Positions 1 to 8,729 are shown, numbered from the stretch's first letter. The stretch is 64,000 nucleotides of DNA from Mariprofundaceae bacterium (GCA_021772895.1 JAJFLC010000002.1:1-64000); one strand, 5' to 3'. Numbers and translations: made by a program. Notes: generated by a model not told the origin, from the letters alone.

Positions 1-1
1 C

Positions 2-100
2 AAAAAAAGTGTCCATCCTGCGAACCCCACGCTGGGTTACATGATGAGGGATTGTCGGAATTACTACGCGTGCGATTCGTGCCATAGCAAAACAATGTAA
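2..100 (+). pseudogene. possible 3' end of a cysteine-rich gene
   Basis: An open frame enters from the left edge and ends at a TAA at 98-100. Its last residues include a CDSCH motif like the second knuckle of a zinc ribbon. A CPSC motif lies in the neighbouring frame at about 10-21, just after a run of seven A, so the pair would make a zinc ribbon only if a frameshift were present. This is a guess from 32 codons. I do not recognise the family. Confidence 0.25.
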
Positions 101-121
101 CGAAACACCTCATACGTCAAT

Positions 122-147
122 AATTAAGTATTATGTCCCCGGAACTT
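122..147. repeat. REP-like dispersed motif, copy 1
   Basis: The core AATTAAGTAT followed by a CCCCGGAAC box recurs at 44899-44922 beside hipA. Motifs of this type are often seen in intergenic debris of proteobacterial genomes, but I cannot assign a named family. Confidence 0.35.
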
Positions 148-163
148 CTCAAAACCATTGGCA

Positions 164-334
164 ATGTCGTTGTTGATATCGGCTATTGGGATAAAGATTA
201 TTTATGATGGAGCCACAGGGGACGTACCGAAGATATTTACTGCGCTAGGCTTCCCATCAGGCATCCTAATAGTTGGCGGCATAACACTTCAGATACCAGC
301 AATATTATTTATATACGCAGGGATTAATGGGTGA
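164..334 (+). CDS. small hydrophobic protein or gene remnant (56 aa)
   Basis: The frame runs from ATG 164 to TGA 332-334 and encodes 56 residues. Two hydrophobic stretches (about 2-14 and 27-54) flank a short polar loop with IYDGATGD, which suggests a membrane hairpin. No convincing ribosome binding site precedes it, and an in-frame stop lies at 125-127. It could be a real small membrane protein or the tail of a decayed membrane gene. I do not recognise the family. The rest of 1-480 shows nothing else beyond the REP-like motif near 122-147. Confidence 0.3.
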   Translation: MSLLISAIGIKIIYDGATGDVPKIFTALGFPSGILIVGGITLQIPAILFIYAGING

Positions 335-480
335 GTCGCAAAAGTACAAATTTATTCTAAACTCAGAGACACAATCTGCGATAGATATAAGGTGAAAAAG
401 AATATGGCGATTTTGGATCTGTTTTTTTTATCATAGACCCTGCCCATCGCCTGCTGTGAGAGAGGTGTCGCAATAGAATT

Positions 481-1170
481 ATGGTAGATTTCAGTTCATC
501 CGTTAATGCCCTGCGCAACATTGGCACTTCCCAAAGGGTGACATCCCATAATATTGCAAATGTTGAATCCACAGGGTTTAAAGAGAGCCGCACAATTCAG
601 GGAACCGAATCAGCGACCGTGACAAAAAACATGCGTCAGGGTGGACTTGTTGTCACCAACAACCTTCTGGACTTTGCCATCGAGGGAAATGGTTATCTCG
701 CTGTCTCCACACCTGAAGGAACCGCATACAACCGCAGCGGTACATTAAACATTGATACAAATGGCATCATCACAGATAACAACGGGAATCCACTTGAACC
801 TTCCATTTCAGTGCCTTCAGGCACGTCATCCATCGCCATTCAAGGTAACGGTGTGATCAACGCTGATGTGAACGGCACACCAACCGCGATTGGGCAGCTC
901 TCTATCACAACATTCCCAAATCCCGGCGGTCTTAAATCCACAGGCAACAATCTGCTTCAGGAGAGCATCGCTTCAGGCACGGCTCTGGCTAACGCACCCG
1001 GCAATGGTGGTGCCGGCACACTTGTGTTGGGAGGTGTTGAACGATCCAATGTCGATCTTTCAGATAATATGGTCACCATGATCATCAATCAGCACACGTT
1101 TGCCTACAATGCTAAAGCCATATCTGTTCAGGAAGATATTGATCGCATCACACTCAGCATCAAAGGCTAA
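481..1170 (+). CDS. flagellar basal-body rod FlgF/FlgG-like protein (229 aa)
   Basis: The N-terminus (residues 5-35, with SHNIANVESTGFK) is the flagellar rod motif shared by FlgB, FlgC, FlgE, FlgF and FlgG. The C-terminus (about 187-227, with ERSNVDLSDNMVTMI) is the matching rod C-terminal segment. The middle resembles the FlgE/F/G domain, including FAIEGNGYLAV. In a flagellated cell such proteins assemble as rod or hook subunits after type III export. At 229 residues it is a little shorter than FlgG (about 260). No other flagellar gene lies in the window, so it is an orphan here. A purine-rich stretch (AGAGAGG) about 13-17 bases upstream supports the ATG only weakly. The paralogue (F or G) cannot be decided. 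Confidence 0.8.
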   Translation: MVDFSSSVNALRNIGTSQRVTSHNIANVESTGFKESRTIQGTESATVTKNMRQGGLVVTNNLLDFAIEGNGYLAVSTPEGTAYNRSGTLNIDTNGIITDNNGNPLEPSISVPSGTSSIAIQGNGVINADVNGTPTAIGQLSITTFPNPGGLKSTGNNLLQESIASGTALANAPGNGGAGTLVLGGVERSNVDLSDNMVTMIINQHTFAYNAKAISVQEDIDRITLSIKG

Positions 1171-1206
1171 TCACACACGACATTAAAACAGAGATTACGC
1201 AAAAGT

Positions 1207-1235
1207 TTTCACTCAGATATAAACTCACCTATAAT
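1207..1235 (+). promoter_or_regulatory. putative sigma-70 promoter of ppsA
   Basis: A perfect TATAAT at 1230-1235 is preceded, with a 17-base spacer, by TTTCAC at 1207-1212, a weak -35. It sits 39 bases before the ppsA ATG in an otherwise empty gap. Confidence 0.4.
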
Positions 1236-1273
1236 AAAAGTAGCACACCACAATAAAATTTCTGGAGAAAGTG

Positions 1274-3691
1274 ATGACATACATCCGCTTTTTTAATGCA
1301 TTGGCGCTCTCTGATGTGCCCATCGTAGGTGGTAAAAATGCATCTCTGGGTGAGATGTACAGGCAATTGACTGATCAAGGCATCAAAGTGCCAAACGGTT
1401 TTGCCACAACCGCTGACGCTTATTGGCACTATCTGGAATACAACGGACTTAAAGATGAAATAGCCCACACACTTGAAGGACTGAACACCCACGATGTAAA
1501 AGCTCTGGCGATGTGTGGTTCTCACCTGCGTAACATGATTGCCCACGCCAACATGCCACCGGATCTTGAGAAAGAAATTATCGCCGCGTACACACAACTC
1601 GCAGAAGAATATACTGAAACATTACTGGCGGTTGCAGTGCGAAGCTCTGCCACCGCCGAAGATCTGCCCGATGCATCGTTTGCCGGACAGCAGGAGACCT
1701 ACCTGAATATCCGTGGGGCCGCCCATGTCCTCGAAAGCATCAAACATGTTTATGCATCCCTGTTTACCAACCGCGCAATCTCTTATCGCGTTGATAAAGG
1801 TTTTGATCATATGAAAGTCGCTTTGTCTGCTGGCATTCAAAAAATGGTCAGGAGTGATCTTGCATCCGCAGGCGTGATGTTTTCCATTGATACCGAGACA
1901 GGATTCAAAAATGCCGTATTTATCACCGCCGCTTATGGTCTGGGTGAAAACATTGTACAGGGTGCTGTCAGCCCGGATGAGGCATATGTATTTAAACCCA
2001 CCCTCGATGCAGGCTTCAAACCAGTGCTCAGTCGGCATCTGGGTGAGAAAGCGATCAAAATGATCTATTCCGACTCACTCAAACACCCCATCAAAAATGT
2101 ACCTGTTCCGCTGGAAGACCAGCAGCAATATTGTCTCTCGGAAGATGAGCTGCTCAGGCTCGCACATGATGCTGTTATCATTGAAAATCATTACTCCAGG
2201 CTGGCAGGAAAAACACAGCCAATGGATATTGAGTGGGCCAAAGATGGCATTTCAGGTGAGCTGTTCATTGTTCAGGCACGACCGGAGACGGTACATGCCC
2301 AAAAAAACACACAAAACATTGAAACTTATCATCTAAAAAAACGTGGTGATATTTTGATCGAAGGAAAAAGCGTGGGTGGAAAAATCGCCACAGGTATTGC
2401 CAGAGTCATCAAAGATGCATCCCGGATTCACGAGCTCGAACCCGGAGAAGTGCTGATCACGGATATGACCGACCCTGATTGGGAACCGATCATGAAAATC
2501 GCAGCCGCCATTGTTACCAACCGTGGTGGCCGAACCTGCCATGCTGCCATCATCTCCCGTGAACTGGGCCTGCCTGCTGTGGTTGGCACCGGGCATGCCA
2601 CCGCGACCATTCAAACAGGTCAATTGATCACTGTTTCATGTGCTGAAGGCGAAACGGGTTATATCTATGAGGGAGCCATGCCATTCACGGTTGATCATCT
2701 TGAGCTTGGCACATTGGGACATCCAAAAACCAAAATCATGATGAATGTTGCAAGCCCGGATCGTGCTTTCTCGTTTAGTGCCATTCCCAATGATGGTGTG
2801 GGCCTGGCTCGTCTGGAGTTCATCATCAACAACAGCATTGGCATCCACCCCAATGCTCTGCTGCATTTTGATCAAATCACGGATAAAAAGGAGAAGGAAA
2901 AAATTCTTCAACGTACCGCAGCCTATGCATCACCCGTAGACTTTTATGTGCAAAAGCTGGCTGAGGGTGTCGCCATGATTGCAGCCGCTTTTTATCCCAA
3001 CAAAGTCATCGTCAGAATGTCCGATTTCAAATCCAACGAATATGCCAACCTGCTCGGAGGCCATGAATTTGAACCGCATGAAGAAAATCCCATGATCGGA
3101 TTCAGGGGTGCATCGCGCTATTACTCGGAAAGTTTCAAAGATGCTTTTGCATTGGAATGTCAGGCCATGCGTTTGGTGCGTGAGGTCAAAGGCTTAAAAA
3201 ACGTTTGTTTGATGATCCCTTTCACACGCATCCCTGAGGAAGGAAAAAAGGTGTTGGAAGAAATGGAAAAACATGGTCTGAAACGTGGTAAGGATGGTCT
3301 GGAAATTTACATGATGTGCGAAATCCCAGCCAACGTCATTGCTGCCGATGCTTTTCTAGATGTTTTTGATGGTTTTTCCATCGGTTCCAATGATCTTACC
3401 CAGTTAACACTGGGTGTAGATCGAGATTCCGAGCTTGTTGCGCATGTGTTTGATGAGCGCCAACAACCTGTTTTGGATATGCTCAAGATGGCCATTGCCG
3501 CATGCAAACGCCGGGATAAATATATCGGTATTTGTGGGCAAGCACCTTCGGACTATCCGGAAGTTGCAGCATTTTTGGTTCGGGAAGGCATTGAATCCAT
3601 ATCACTGAATCCCGATTGTGTTGTTGCAACCACAATGCAGGTTCTCAAGATAGAAAAAGAGCTTTCTTTAAAAGTGGAAGTTCCTGCTTAA
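1274..3691 (+). CDS. ppsA: phosphoenolpyruvate synthase
   Basis: Converts pyruvate, ATP and water to phosphoenolpyruvate, AMP and phosphate in the cytoplasm, the entry step of gluconeogenesis from three-carbon compounds. All three domains are present: N-terminal ATP-binding (VGGKNASLGEM at 18-28, RSSATAEDLP at 123-132), the swivelling phosphohistidine domain (GGRTCHAAIIS with the catalytic His423), and the C-terminal PEP/pyruvate TIM barrel (GSNDLTQLTLGVD, and Cys754 in GICGQAPS). The length of 805 residues is near the family norm (about 790). ATG 1274 is chosen over the GTG three bases upstream because GGAG at 1264-1267 is better spaced from it. It is probably monocistronic. The identification is secure. 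Confidence 0.97.
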   Translation: MTYIRFFNALALSDVPIVGGKNASLGEMYRQLTDQGIKVPNGFATTADAYWHYLEYNGLKDEIAHTLEGLNTHDVKALAMCGSHLRNMIAHANMPPDLEKEIIAAYTQLAEEYTETLLAVAVRSSATAEDLPDASFAGQQETYLNIRGAAHVLESIKHVYASLFTNRAISYRVDKGFDHMKVALSAGIQKMVRSDLASAGVMFSIDTETGFKNAVFITAAYGLGENIVQGAVSPDEAYVFKPTLDAGFKPVLSRHLGEKAIKMIYSDSLKHPIKNVPVPLEDQQQYCLSEDELLRLAHDAVIIENHYSRLAGKTQPMDIEWAKDGISGELFIVQARPETVHAQKNTQNIETYHLKKRGDILIEGKSVGGKIATGIARVIKDASRIHELEPGEVLITDMTDPDWEPIMKIAAAIVTNRGGRTCHAAIISRELGLPAVVGTGHATATIQTGQLITVSCAEGETGYIYEGAMPFTVDHLELGTLGHPKTKIMMNVASPDRAFSFSAIPNDGVGLARLEFIINNSIGIHPNALLHFDQITDKKEKEKILQRTAAYASPVDFYVQKLAEGVAMIAAAFYPNKVIVRMSDFKSNEYANLLGGHEFEPHEENPMIGFRGASRYYSESFKDAFALECQAMRLVREVKGLKNVCLMIPFTRIPEEGKKVLEEMEKHGLKRGKDGLEIYMMCEIPANVIAADAFLDVFDGFSIGSNDLTQLTLGVDRDSELVAHVFDERQQPVLDMLKMAIAACKRRDKYIGICGQAPSDYPEVAAFLVREGIESISLNPDCVVATTMQVLKIEKELSLKVEVPA

Positions 3692-3692
3692 A

Positions 3693-3707
3693 GCCTCCAA
3701 ACGAGGC
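3693..3707. terminator. weak hairpin between convergent ppsA and crp-like gene
   Basis: GCCTC and GAGGC form a 5-bp stem around CAAAC two bases after the ppsA stop. There is no clear T tract, so termination is uncertain. Confidence 0.25.
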
Positions 3708-3734
3708 CTCTCAATCTCAATCGAACCTGAAAAA

Positions 3735-4385
3735 TCAGTGCACAGATTCAAAGAGTGTGGCCAATGCTTTGGCATCACAAAGCTGCACCTGCCCCCGTTT
3801 GGTTGTAACCCAGCCTTTGCACGAAAATTCACCCAGCAACTTGGCTACAACTTCCCGAGTGGTACCTATATGCGCAGCGATCTCCTGCTGTGTTTTTAAA
3901 ACCACACCGTCACTGGAAGCCCGTGTCAGAAGAAAGCCTGAAAGTCGCTGATCCAGCTTTTGCCCGTGCACTTGCTCCAACTCATCCATCAAGCGGAATA
4001 CGGCCGTGGAAAGTGCCTGCACGGTTAAATCCTGAATGCCAACCTCATGTTTAAACAGGGAGCGGTAGATCTCTCCCGGCAATACACCCAAAGCAGTTTC
4101 ACATTCCGTCTCCACCCATGCGGGATAAAGGATATTGTTAAACATACTGTTAAGTGCCAGGACACACGTTTCACCGGGTTCAATCATATAGAGCGTGGCT
4201 TCTTTGCCCATCGGTGAATAGGTGTAGACACGCAACTGACCTCGCAACACAAAATATGCGCCTGAGACATTATCACCCTTCTCAAGCAGCACGCGTCCTT
4301 TGGGAAAAGTATGGTGCAGCAAACGCTCATCAAAAAGTTTTTTTCCTTGTTCAGAGAGTTGAATAAGATAATCAGAACTTGTCAT
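3735..4385 (-). CDS. Crp/Fnr-family transcriptional regulator (216 aa)
   Basis: Residues about 15-115 form a cyclic-nucleotide-type beta roll (FPKGRVLLEKGD, then AYFVLRGQLRVY). The C-terminus carries a winged helix-turn-helix (KTQQEIAAHIGTTREVVAKL). The N-terminal cysteine cluster of oxygen-sensing FNR is missing, so it is not a classical FNR. The ligand cannot be named. The start at 4385 is preferred over an in-frame one 63 bases upstream because AAGGGTGGG directly precedes this ATG. It converges on ppsA and its targets are not shown by the sequence. Confidence 0.85.
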   Translation of the reverse strand: MTSSDYLIQLSEQGKKLFDERLLHHTFPKGRVLLEKGDNVSGAYFVLRGQLRVYTYSPMGKEATLYMIEPGETCVLALNSMFNNILYPAWVETECETALGVLPGEIYRSLFKHEVGIQDLTVQALSTAVFRLMDELEQVHGQKLDQRLSGFLLTRASSDGVVLKTQQEIAAHIGTTREVVAKLLGEFSCKGWVTTKRGQVQLCDAKALATLFESVH

Positions 4386-4498
4386 AACCCACCCTTTATC
4401 GCCACCATTCTGATGGATACCGGTCTGCTTATAAAACCACGTATGCATCCATTTCGAAAGGGTGCGATAAAGAATAAGGTTACGTCAAGTTCACTTTA

Positions 4499-5044
4499 TT
4501 ATTGAACGTTGAATTTTTTAGCGATTTTTTTGGTTTCAGCCAAATGATGTTCAAATCCGGGAAGTACCTTTTGCACCAAAGTTTTAAACTTAGGATTTTT
4601 AATCGCAGGCAGCAATGTGCCCTTAATGGCTGCGATCACGCCCGAATGAAAAGCAACCTCATGCCGCAGATAAGCCTTATCAAAAGCAGCGCCATCAAGC
4701 GATGCCAGCTCCACAAGATCTACAGCCAGACTGGAAACAGCACTGTCGTTATCAGGTGGTGTACCGACATAACCCAACTCTTTTGCTAAATCGCGACCCA
4801 TTTGCTGCACCGCGCTGTGATCACTCACCACCATCCTGGCCAGTTCTCTGACTTCCTTCGAATACCCTTTTTTCCAACCAAGACGACCGGTTGAAATATC
4901 AGCCATATTGGCCTGGTCAAATATAGCATAAATGGTTTCATCGTTCAGGCTGGTTCCCGCCTGAGCAGCAGGCGCTGCAAAAGCGAGTACACTTAACGCC
5001 AAAACAGTTGAAATATAAATATTTAGTCTCTGTTTCATGTTCAT
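4499..5044 (-). CDS. DUF4142 periplasmic protein (181 aa)
   Basis: A signal peptide (about residues 1-29, ending AAPAAQA) leads into a mostly helical ferritin-like DUF4142 domain (DQANMADISTGRLGW, later MVVSDHSAVQQM). Family members are exported proteins of unknown function. AGGAG lies seven bases before the ATG. It follows the broken DUF4242 gene by 21 bases in the same direction, so the two were probably one operon before the IS insertion. Confidence 0.8.
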   Translation of the reverse strand: MNMKQRLNIYISTVLALSVLAFAAPAAQAGTSLNDETIYAIFDQANMADISTGRLGWKKGYSKEVRELARMVVSDHSAVQQMGRDLAKELGYVGTPPDNDSAVSSLAVDLVELASLDGAAFDKAYLRHEVAFHSGVIAAIKGTLLPAIKNPKFKTLVQKVLPGFEHHLAETKKIAKKFNVQ

Positions 5045-5065
5045 TCTCCTTTTTATTGAATAAAT

Positions 5066-5314
5066 TTAAGCTGCCTGGCTCTGGCGACGAAAAAAGGTGT
5101 CACCAGGCGTTGCTGTTTTTACTTCAGTGATCGAATCAAATGGTAAATTGACCCGCTCATGTGCACGACGAACAGCATCAACATCCGGTGCCATGGTCAG
5201 GCAGAAAGCGCGACCTTCTTCATAACCCACATGTACACGCATCGAAATCACGCCTTCGGCAAGACATGCCTGTTCATACTGCGCATAAAAGCCCTCGAAC
5301 TGCTCCGGGATCAG
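5066..5314 (-). pseudogene. DUF4242 protein, C-terminal part (split by IS110 remnant)
   Basis: The frame encodes a DUF4242-type sequence (FEGFYAQYEQACLAEG, then HVGYEEGRAFC and LPFDSITEV) but lacks its own start. A TGA, the stop of the transposase remnant, blocks the frame at 5330-5332. The missing first 22 codons lie at 6038-6102 on the same strand. Joining the two at a shared CT restores one frame of about 103 residues. DUF4242 proteins are small cytoplasmic proteins of unknown role, some thought to bind metal. A GTG at 5251 could start a 61-residue product, but no function is likely. Confidence 0.75.
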
Positions 5315-5329
5315 ATACCGTCTTGGCAG

Positions 5330-5962
5330 TCAAGCGTTTTTGACCGCGAAGTTGGCATCAAAAGGTTGATTGCTTTTGAGCACCCCATAAATGATATGAA
5401 TCAGTTTCCGCATTACAGCTCCCACAATTAACATTTTTGGTTTGCCAGCTTTTAGCATCCGTTTTCTCATTGCAATAAAGATAGGATTATATTTCATCGC
5501 CACCAGTGCAGGCATAAAGAATGATTTACGCACTTGTGCATTGCCAATCTTGGACATGGTTGTTCTCCCACGCACGGATGTGCCGGACAAACAGTGTCTA
5601 GGAGCAAGTCCAATAAATGAGGCCAAGTGTTTCGCACTGTTAAAGCGAGACAAATCTGCAAACTCCGACAACACCACGTTGATAGTCGCTTCTCCAATGC
5701 CTGGAATACTTTCGAGAAGCTCTTTCTTCTGTTTCATATCTGGATGGTCATCAATATGATTGTGCATTCGTTTCTTCGTTGCGGCTATTGCTTTGTCCAT
5801 ATAAGTAATGTGTTCTTTAACATCCGGGAGCACATCTAAACTGCTCACTTCGAGGCGATTCACTTCTTGTTGTCGCATCCCAAGCAATGATTCATACCGA
5901 CGGCTTAACTCACGTAAAAGCTTCACTTCTTTCGTCTCAGGTTTCCACAATGATGGGCTCAT
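5330..5962 (-). pseudogene. IS110-family transposase, C-terminal fragment (210 aa)
   Basis: The protein matches the C-terminal two thirds of IS110-family recombinases: the coiled-coil part (KLLRELSRRYESLLGMRQ) then the Transposase_20 domain (LLESIPGIGEATINVVLSE, and GRTTMSKIGNAQVRKS with the serine region). The N-terminal RuvC-like DEDD domain that holds most catalytic acids is missing, and a TAG stop lies directly before the first ATG. An intact member has well over 300 residues. It is almost certainly inactive. Confidence 0.88.
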
Positions 5963-5997
5963 TGCCTAAGGTCTTGTACAGCATCACTCTACCCATT

Positions 5998-6022
5998 GTT
6001 GATTTTCGTACTAAAAATCAAC
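5998..6022. repeat. inverted repeat inside the IS110 remnant
   Basis: GTTGATTTT and AAAATCAAC form a perfect 9-bp stem with a 7-base loop. It lies near the junction end that in IS110 elements carries the non-coding, structured-RNA region, so it may be a relic of that RNA or of a subterminal repeat. Confidence 0.5.
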
Positions 6023-6037
6023 ATGGCTAAAGATACA

Positions 6038-6102
6038 AGGTTTTCAGGGAAAGTTTCTGTGTTTTTATCATGTGTATCGATAAACATTTTCATAGCTTGC
6101 AT
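6038..6102 (-). pseudogene. DUF4242 protein, N-terminal 22 codons
   Basis: ATG 6102 follows AGGAG with 7-base spacing and starts the peptide MQAMKMFIDTHDKNTETFP, the expected N-terminus of this DUF4242 group. The frame then runs into the IS110 remnant and stops at 5989. The rest of the gene is at 5066-5314. From 6103 to 6343 I see no gene. Confidence 0.7.
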
Positions 6103-6343
6103 ATCTCATCTCCTTATCTGCATTGAATTTGATGCATTTTAGAAATCAGAAGTTCAAAGGTCTGTACCAAAAGATACACAAGGCTATTTTGGATGTGCTT
6201 CAAACTTAATACTCAGATCTGGATTACAACCAATCCACGCTGGTTAGCCGAACAAATCTGTACGATTCATGGTTATATCAGGCTGAAATGCCAATAAAAC
6301 GCACGCCAGCCTAATTGATTACGTACCACTTAAATATTCACCT

Positions 6344-6814
6344 CTACGGTAGTGGCAGGGCTGTTTTATCCACAACGCGGCGTAAAACGAAGCTGGAATG
6401 CACCCCACTGACCCCCTCAATACTGGTGATTTTATCCAGCAATAACTTCTGATAAGCGTCCATATCACGCACGACCACTTTAAGTTGATAATCTGCATCG
6501 TGACCTGTAATCAATAGGCATTCCAAAACTTCAGCTAAGCTCATGATTTTGGTCTCGAAATTAACAAAACGTTCCGGGGTATGGCGATCCATAGAGATAT
6601 GAATCAGTGCCATAAGCGTTAAGCCTAATTGCTGCGCATCCAACAATGCCCGATAGCCAGTGATAATACCTGCCTCTTCCAGGGCGCGCACACGGCGCAA
6701 ACAAGGCGAAGGCGATAACCCGATGCGCTCAGCCAATTCCTGATTACTCAACCTGCCCTCTTGTTGCAACACTTCTAAAATCCGCTGGTCATAACGATTC
6801 AATTTTACAGGCAC
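6344..6814 (-). CDS. Lrp/AsnC-family transcriptional regulator (156 aa)
   Basis: A winged helix-turn-helix (residues about 6-60, with LSNQELAERIGLSPSPCLRRVRAL) is followed by an AsnC-type ligand-binding domain (about 65-145). Family members bind amino acids and wrap DNA as octamers. It is divergent from leuA, the first enzyme of leucine synthesis. That makes leucine or a related branched-chain compound a reasonable effector guess, but only from position. The AT-rich 219-bp gap would hold both promoters. Confidence 0.88.
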   Translation of the reverse strand: MPVKLNRYDQRILEVLQQEGRLSNQELAERIGLSPSPCLRRVRALEEAGIITGYRALLDAQQLGLTLMALIHISMDRHTPERFVNFETKIMSLAEVLECLLITGHDADYQLKVVVRDMDAYQKLLLDKITSIEGVSGVHSSFVLRRVVDKTALPLP

Positions 6815-6864
6815 TCCATCTTTTGAAATATTCTATCTTAATATATTAAATTATAGCTATATAG

Positions 6865-6887
6865 TTGCCATATTTACGCATATGCAA
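6865..6887. promoter_or_regulatory. imperfect palindrome between lrp-like gene and leuA
   Basis: TTGCCATAT and ATATGCAA form an imperfect inverted repeat around TTACGC in the shared AT-rich promoter gap. It is a candidate operator for the Lrp-type regulator; there is no independent support. Confidence 0.3.
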
Positions 6888-7033
6888 CACATTATCGCAA
6901 GAACATTTCTCTAAAACTGTTATAAACTTCACCCCATACCCACACATGGGAACTTCGCAAATCTGTTGCAGTCAGGCTGTATCAAAAAAAAGGCAACCAC
7001 CTTTAGCGAAGTGTAAAAACGGAGTCACAAAGC

Positions 7034-8692
7034 ATGCAAGCATTTGACTATCACAAGTACCAACCCGTAACACGTATGGCTATGCCAAAGCGTTTGTGGC
7101 CAAACAACGTGACCAATAAATCGCCTCGCTGGGTCAGCGTAGATTTACGCGATGGCAATCAAGCATTGCTTGAACCTATGGGCATGAGACAAAAACAACA
7201 GATGTGGGCATTATTGGTTAAGCTTGGTTTCAAGGAGATTGAGGTTGGGTTTCCTTCGGCAAGTCAGCCTGACTATGATTTTGTGCGTTGGTTGATTGAA
7301 GAAAATCAAATTCCACAAGATGTGAGCATTCAAGTGTTGGTGCCTGCCCGAGAAACATTGATTAAGCGCACCTTTGAGGCTTTACATGGCGTGCATCAAG
7401 CCGTGGTTCATCTTTATAATTCCACTTCGCCTGTGCAACGGCAGCGGGTTTTTAATCTTGATCGCCAAGGCATTACCGCCATCGCCTGCCAAGGTGCAGC
7501 GTGGGTTAAACGCGAAGCTGATCGTCATCCTCAAACCCAATGGACATTTGAATATAGCCCTGAGAGTTTTTCCAGTACGGAAATGGACTACGCTGTAGAG
7601 ATTTGTGATGCCGTGCTTGATGTATGGCAACCCACGCCAAAGCATCCTTGCATCATCAATTTACCGACTACGGTAGAAGTGAGCACAGCCAATGTCTTTG
7701 CAGACCAGGTGGAATACTTCGCCAGCCATATCAGTCGGCGCGATAGTGTTGTGTTGTCGATACACACCCACAATGATCGTGGTGGCGCTGTAGCCTCGGC
7801 AGAATTGGCGATGTTGGCAGGTGCGCAACGTGTTGAAGGCACATTATTTGGTAATGGCGAACGCACGGGCAATATGGATATCTTAACCATGGCGATGAAC
7901 CTTTACAGCCAGGGCATTGATCCAGCATTGGATTTGTCCAACCCCGCTGAAATCATACAGGTTTATAAAACATGTACTGGTTTGGAGGTGCATCCGCGTC
8001 ACCCCTGGTTTGGCGAATTGGTCTACACTGCCTTTTCAGGCAGCCATCAGGATGCCATTCGCAAATGTTTGCAGCAGCAAAAGGTGAACGAGCCTTGGCA
8101 AGTGGCCTATTTGCCCATAGACCCACGCGATATTGGCCGCGATTATCAGGCAGTGATTCGGGTGAACAGTCAGTCGGGGAAAGGTGGCATTGCTTTCGTT
8201 TTGGAGCGTGATTACGGGGTGATGTTGCCGCGCTGGTTGCAAATAGAAATGGCGCAGGTGGTGCAGCAGAAAAGTGAGCACGATGGTGGTGAGGTTGGTA
8301 GTGAACAACTTCATGCCTTGTTTCAGCAGCATTTCATCGTGGAAACACCCTTACAATTGCAGAGCTACCAGCTTGAGCAACAGGGCGCGCTTTACAACAT
8401 CACCATACAGGTGGCAGACCAAGGTAAAACCATAAGTTTACATGGGCATGGTGAAGGTGGGCTTTCTGCCTTCGTTGATGCCTGGCAACAGCATAGCAAA
8501 CAGCGTATTTTTATAGAAAACTACAATGAACACGCCATGGGCATGGGTACAGATGCGCAAGCTGCCGCCTACGTGCAACTGGATGTGAATGGCCAACATA
8601 TCACTGGCGCGGCCTTTGATGTTGATACGATGAGCGCATCCTTTAAAGCCATCTTATCAGCACTAAATCGCGCCAGTTTGCAAAAGCATTAA
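7034..8692 (+). CDS. leuA: 2-isopropylmalate synthase
   Basis: Condenses acetyl-CoA with 2-oxoisovalerate to 2-isopropylmalate, the committed step of leucine synthesis. The catalytic HMGL-like barrel spans about residues 35-310 (VDLRDGNQALLEPM, and the metal-binding HTHND in SIHTHNDRGGA). The C-terminal LeuA dimer/allosteric domain spans about 425-548. Its 552 residues and the N-terminus MPKRLWPNN place it in the longer LeuA subgroup also found in actinobacteria, not the short E. coli type. GGAG lies nine bases before the ATG. leuB, leuC and leuD are not adjacent. Confidence 0.95.
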   Translation: MQAFDYHKYQPVTRMAMPKRLWPNNVTNKSPRWVSVDLRDGNQALLEPMGMRQKQQMWALLVKLGFKEIEVGFPSASQPDYDFVRWLIEENQIPQDVSIQVLVPARETLIKRTFEALHGVHQAVVHLYNSTSPVQRQRVFNLDRQGITAIACQGAAWVKREADRHPQTQWTFEYSPESFSSTEMDYAVEICDAVLDVWQPTPKHPCIINLPTTVEVSTANVFADQVEYFASHISRRDSVVLSIHTHNDRGGAVASAELAMLAGAQRVEGTLFGNGERTGNMDILTMAMNLYSQGIDPALDLSNPAEIIQVYKTCTGLEVHPRHPWFGELVYTAFSGSHQDAIRKCLQQQKVNEPWQVAYLPIDPRDIGRDYQAVIRVNSQSGKGGIAFVLERDYGVMLPRWLQIEMAQVVQQKSEHDGGEVGSEQLHALFQQHFIVETPLQLQSYQLEQQGALYNITIQVADQGKTISLHGHGEGGLSAFVDAWQQHSKQRIFIENYNEHAMGMGTDAQAAAYVQLDVNGQHITGAAFDVDTMSASFKAILSALNRASLQKH

Positions 8693-8699
8693 AGTCGAA

Positions 8700-8729
8700 T
8701 GGCTGCTTGTAGCCCAAGCAGTCATTTTT
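8700..8729 (+). terminator. intrinsic terminator of leuA
   Basis: TGGCTGCTTG (8700-8709) pairs with CAAGCAGTCA (8715-8724) with one G-U pair and a 5-base loop, then TTTTT. It lies just after the leuA stop. Confidence 0.75.

Larger units (their letters stand above)
5313..6037 (-). mobile_element. decayed IS110-family element inserted in the DUF4242 gene
   Basis: The boundaries are inferred from the point where the DUF4242 frame breaks and resumes. Both junctions carry the dinucleotide CT (6039-6038 and 5314-5313). About 725 bp remain, roughly half of a full IS110-type element; the recombinase N-terminus and most of the long non-coding end are gone. A perfect 9-bp hairpin (5998-6006 with 6014-6022, loop of 7) survives near the upstream junction. 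The element points the same way as the gene it breaks. Confidence 0.7.

Noticed and set aside
3735-4385. FNR oxygen sensor
   Set aside because: The N-terminal cysteine cluster is missing; only a Crp-type fold can be supported.
6928-7033. Leucine attenuator before leuA
   Set aside because: ACTTCGC (6952-6958) and GCGAAGT (7006-7012) could pair, but the loop is 47 bases and no leader peptide with leucine codons or T-tailed terminator is seen.
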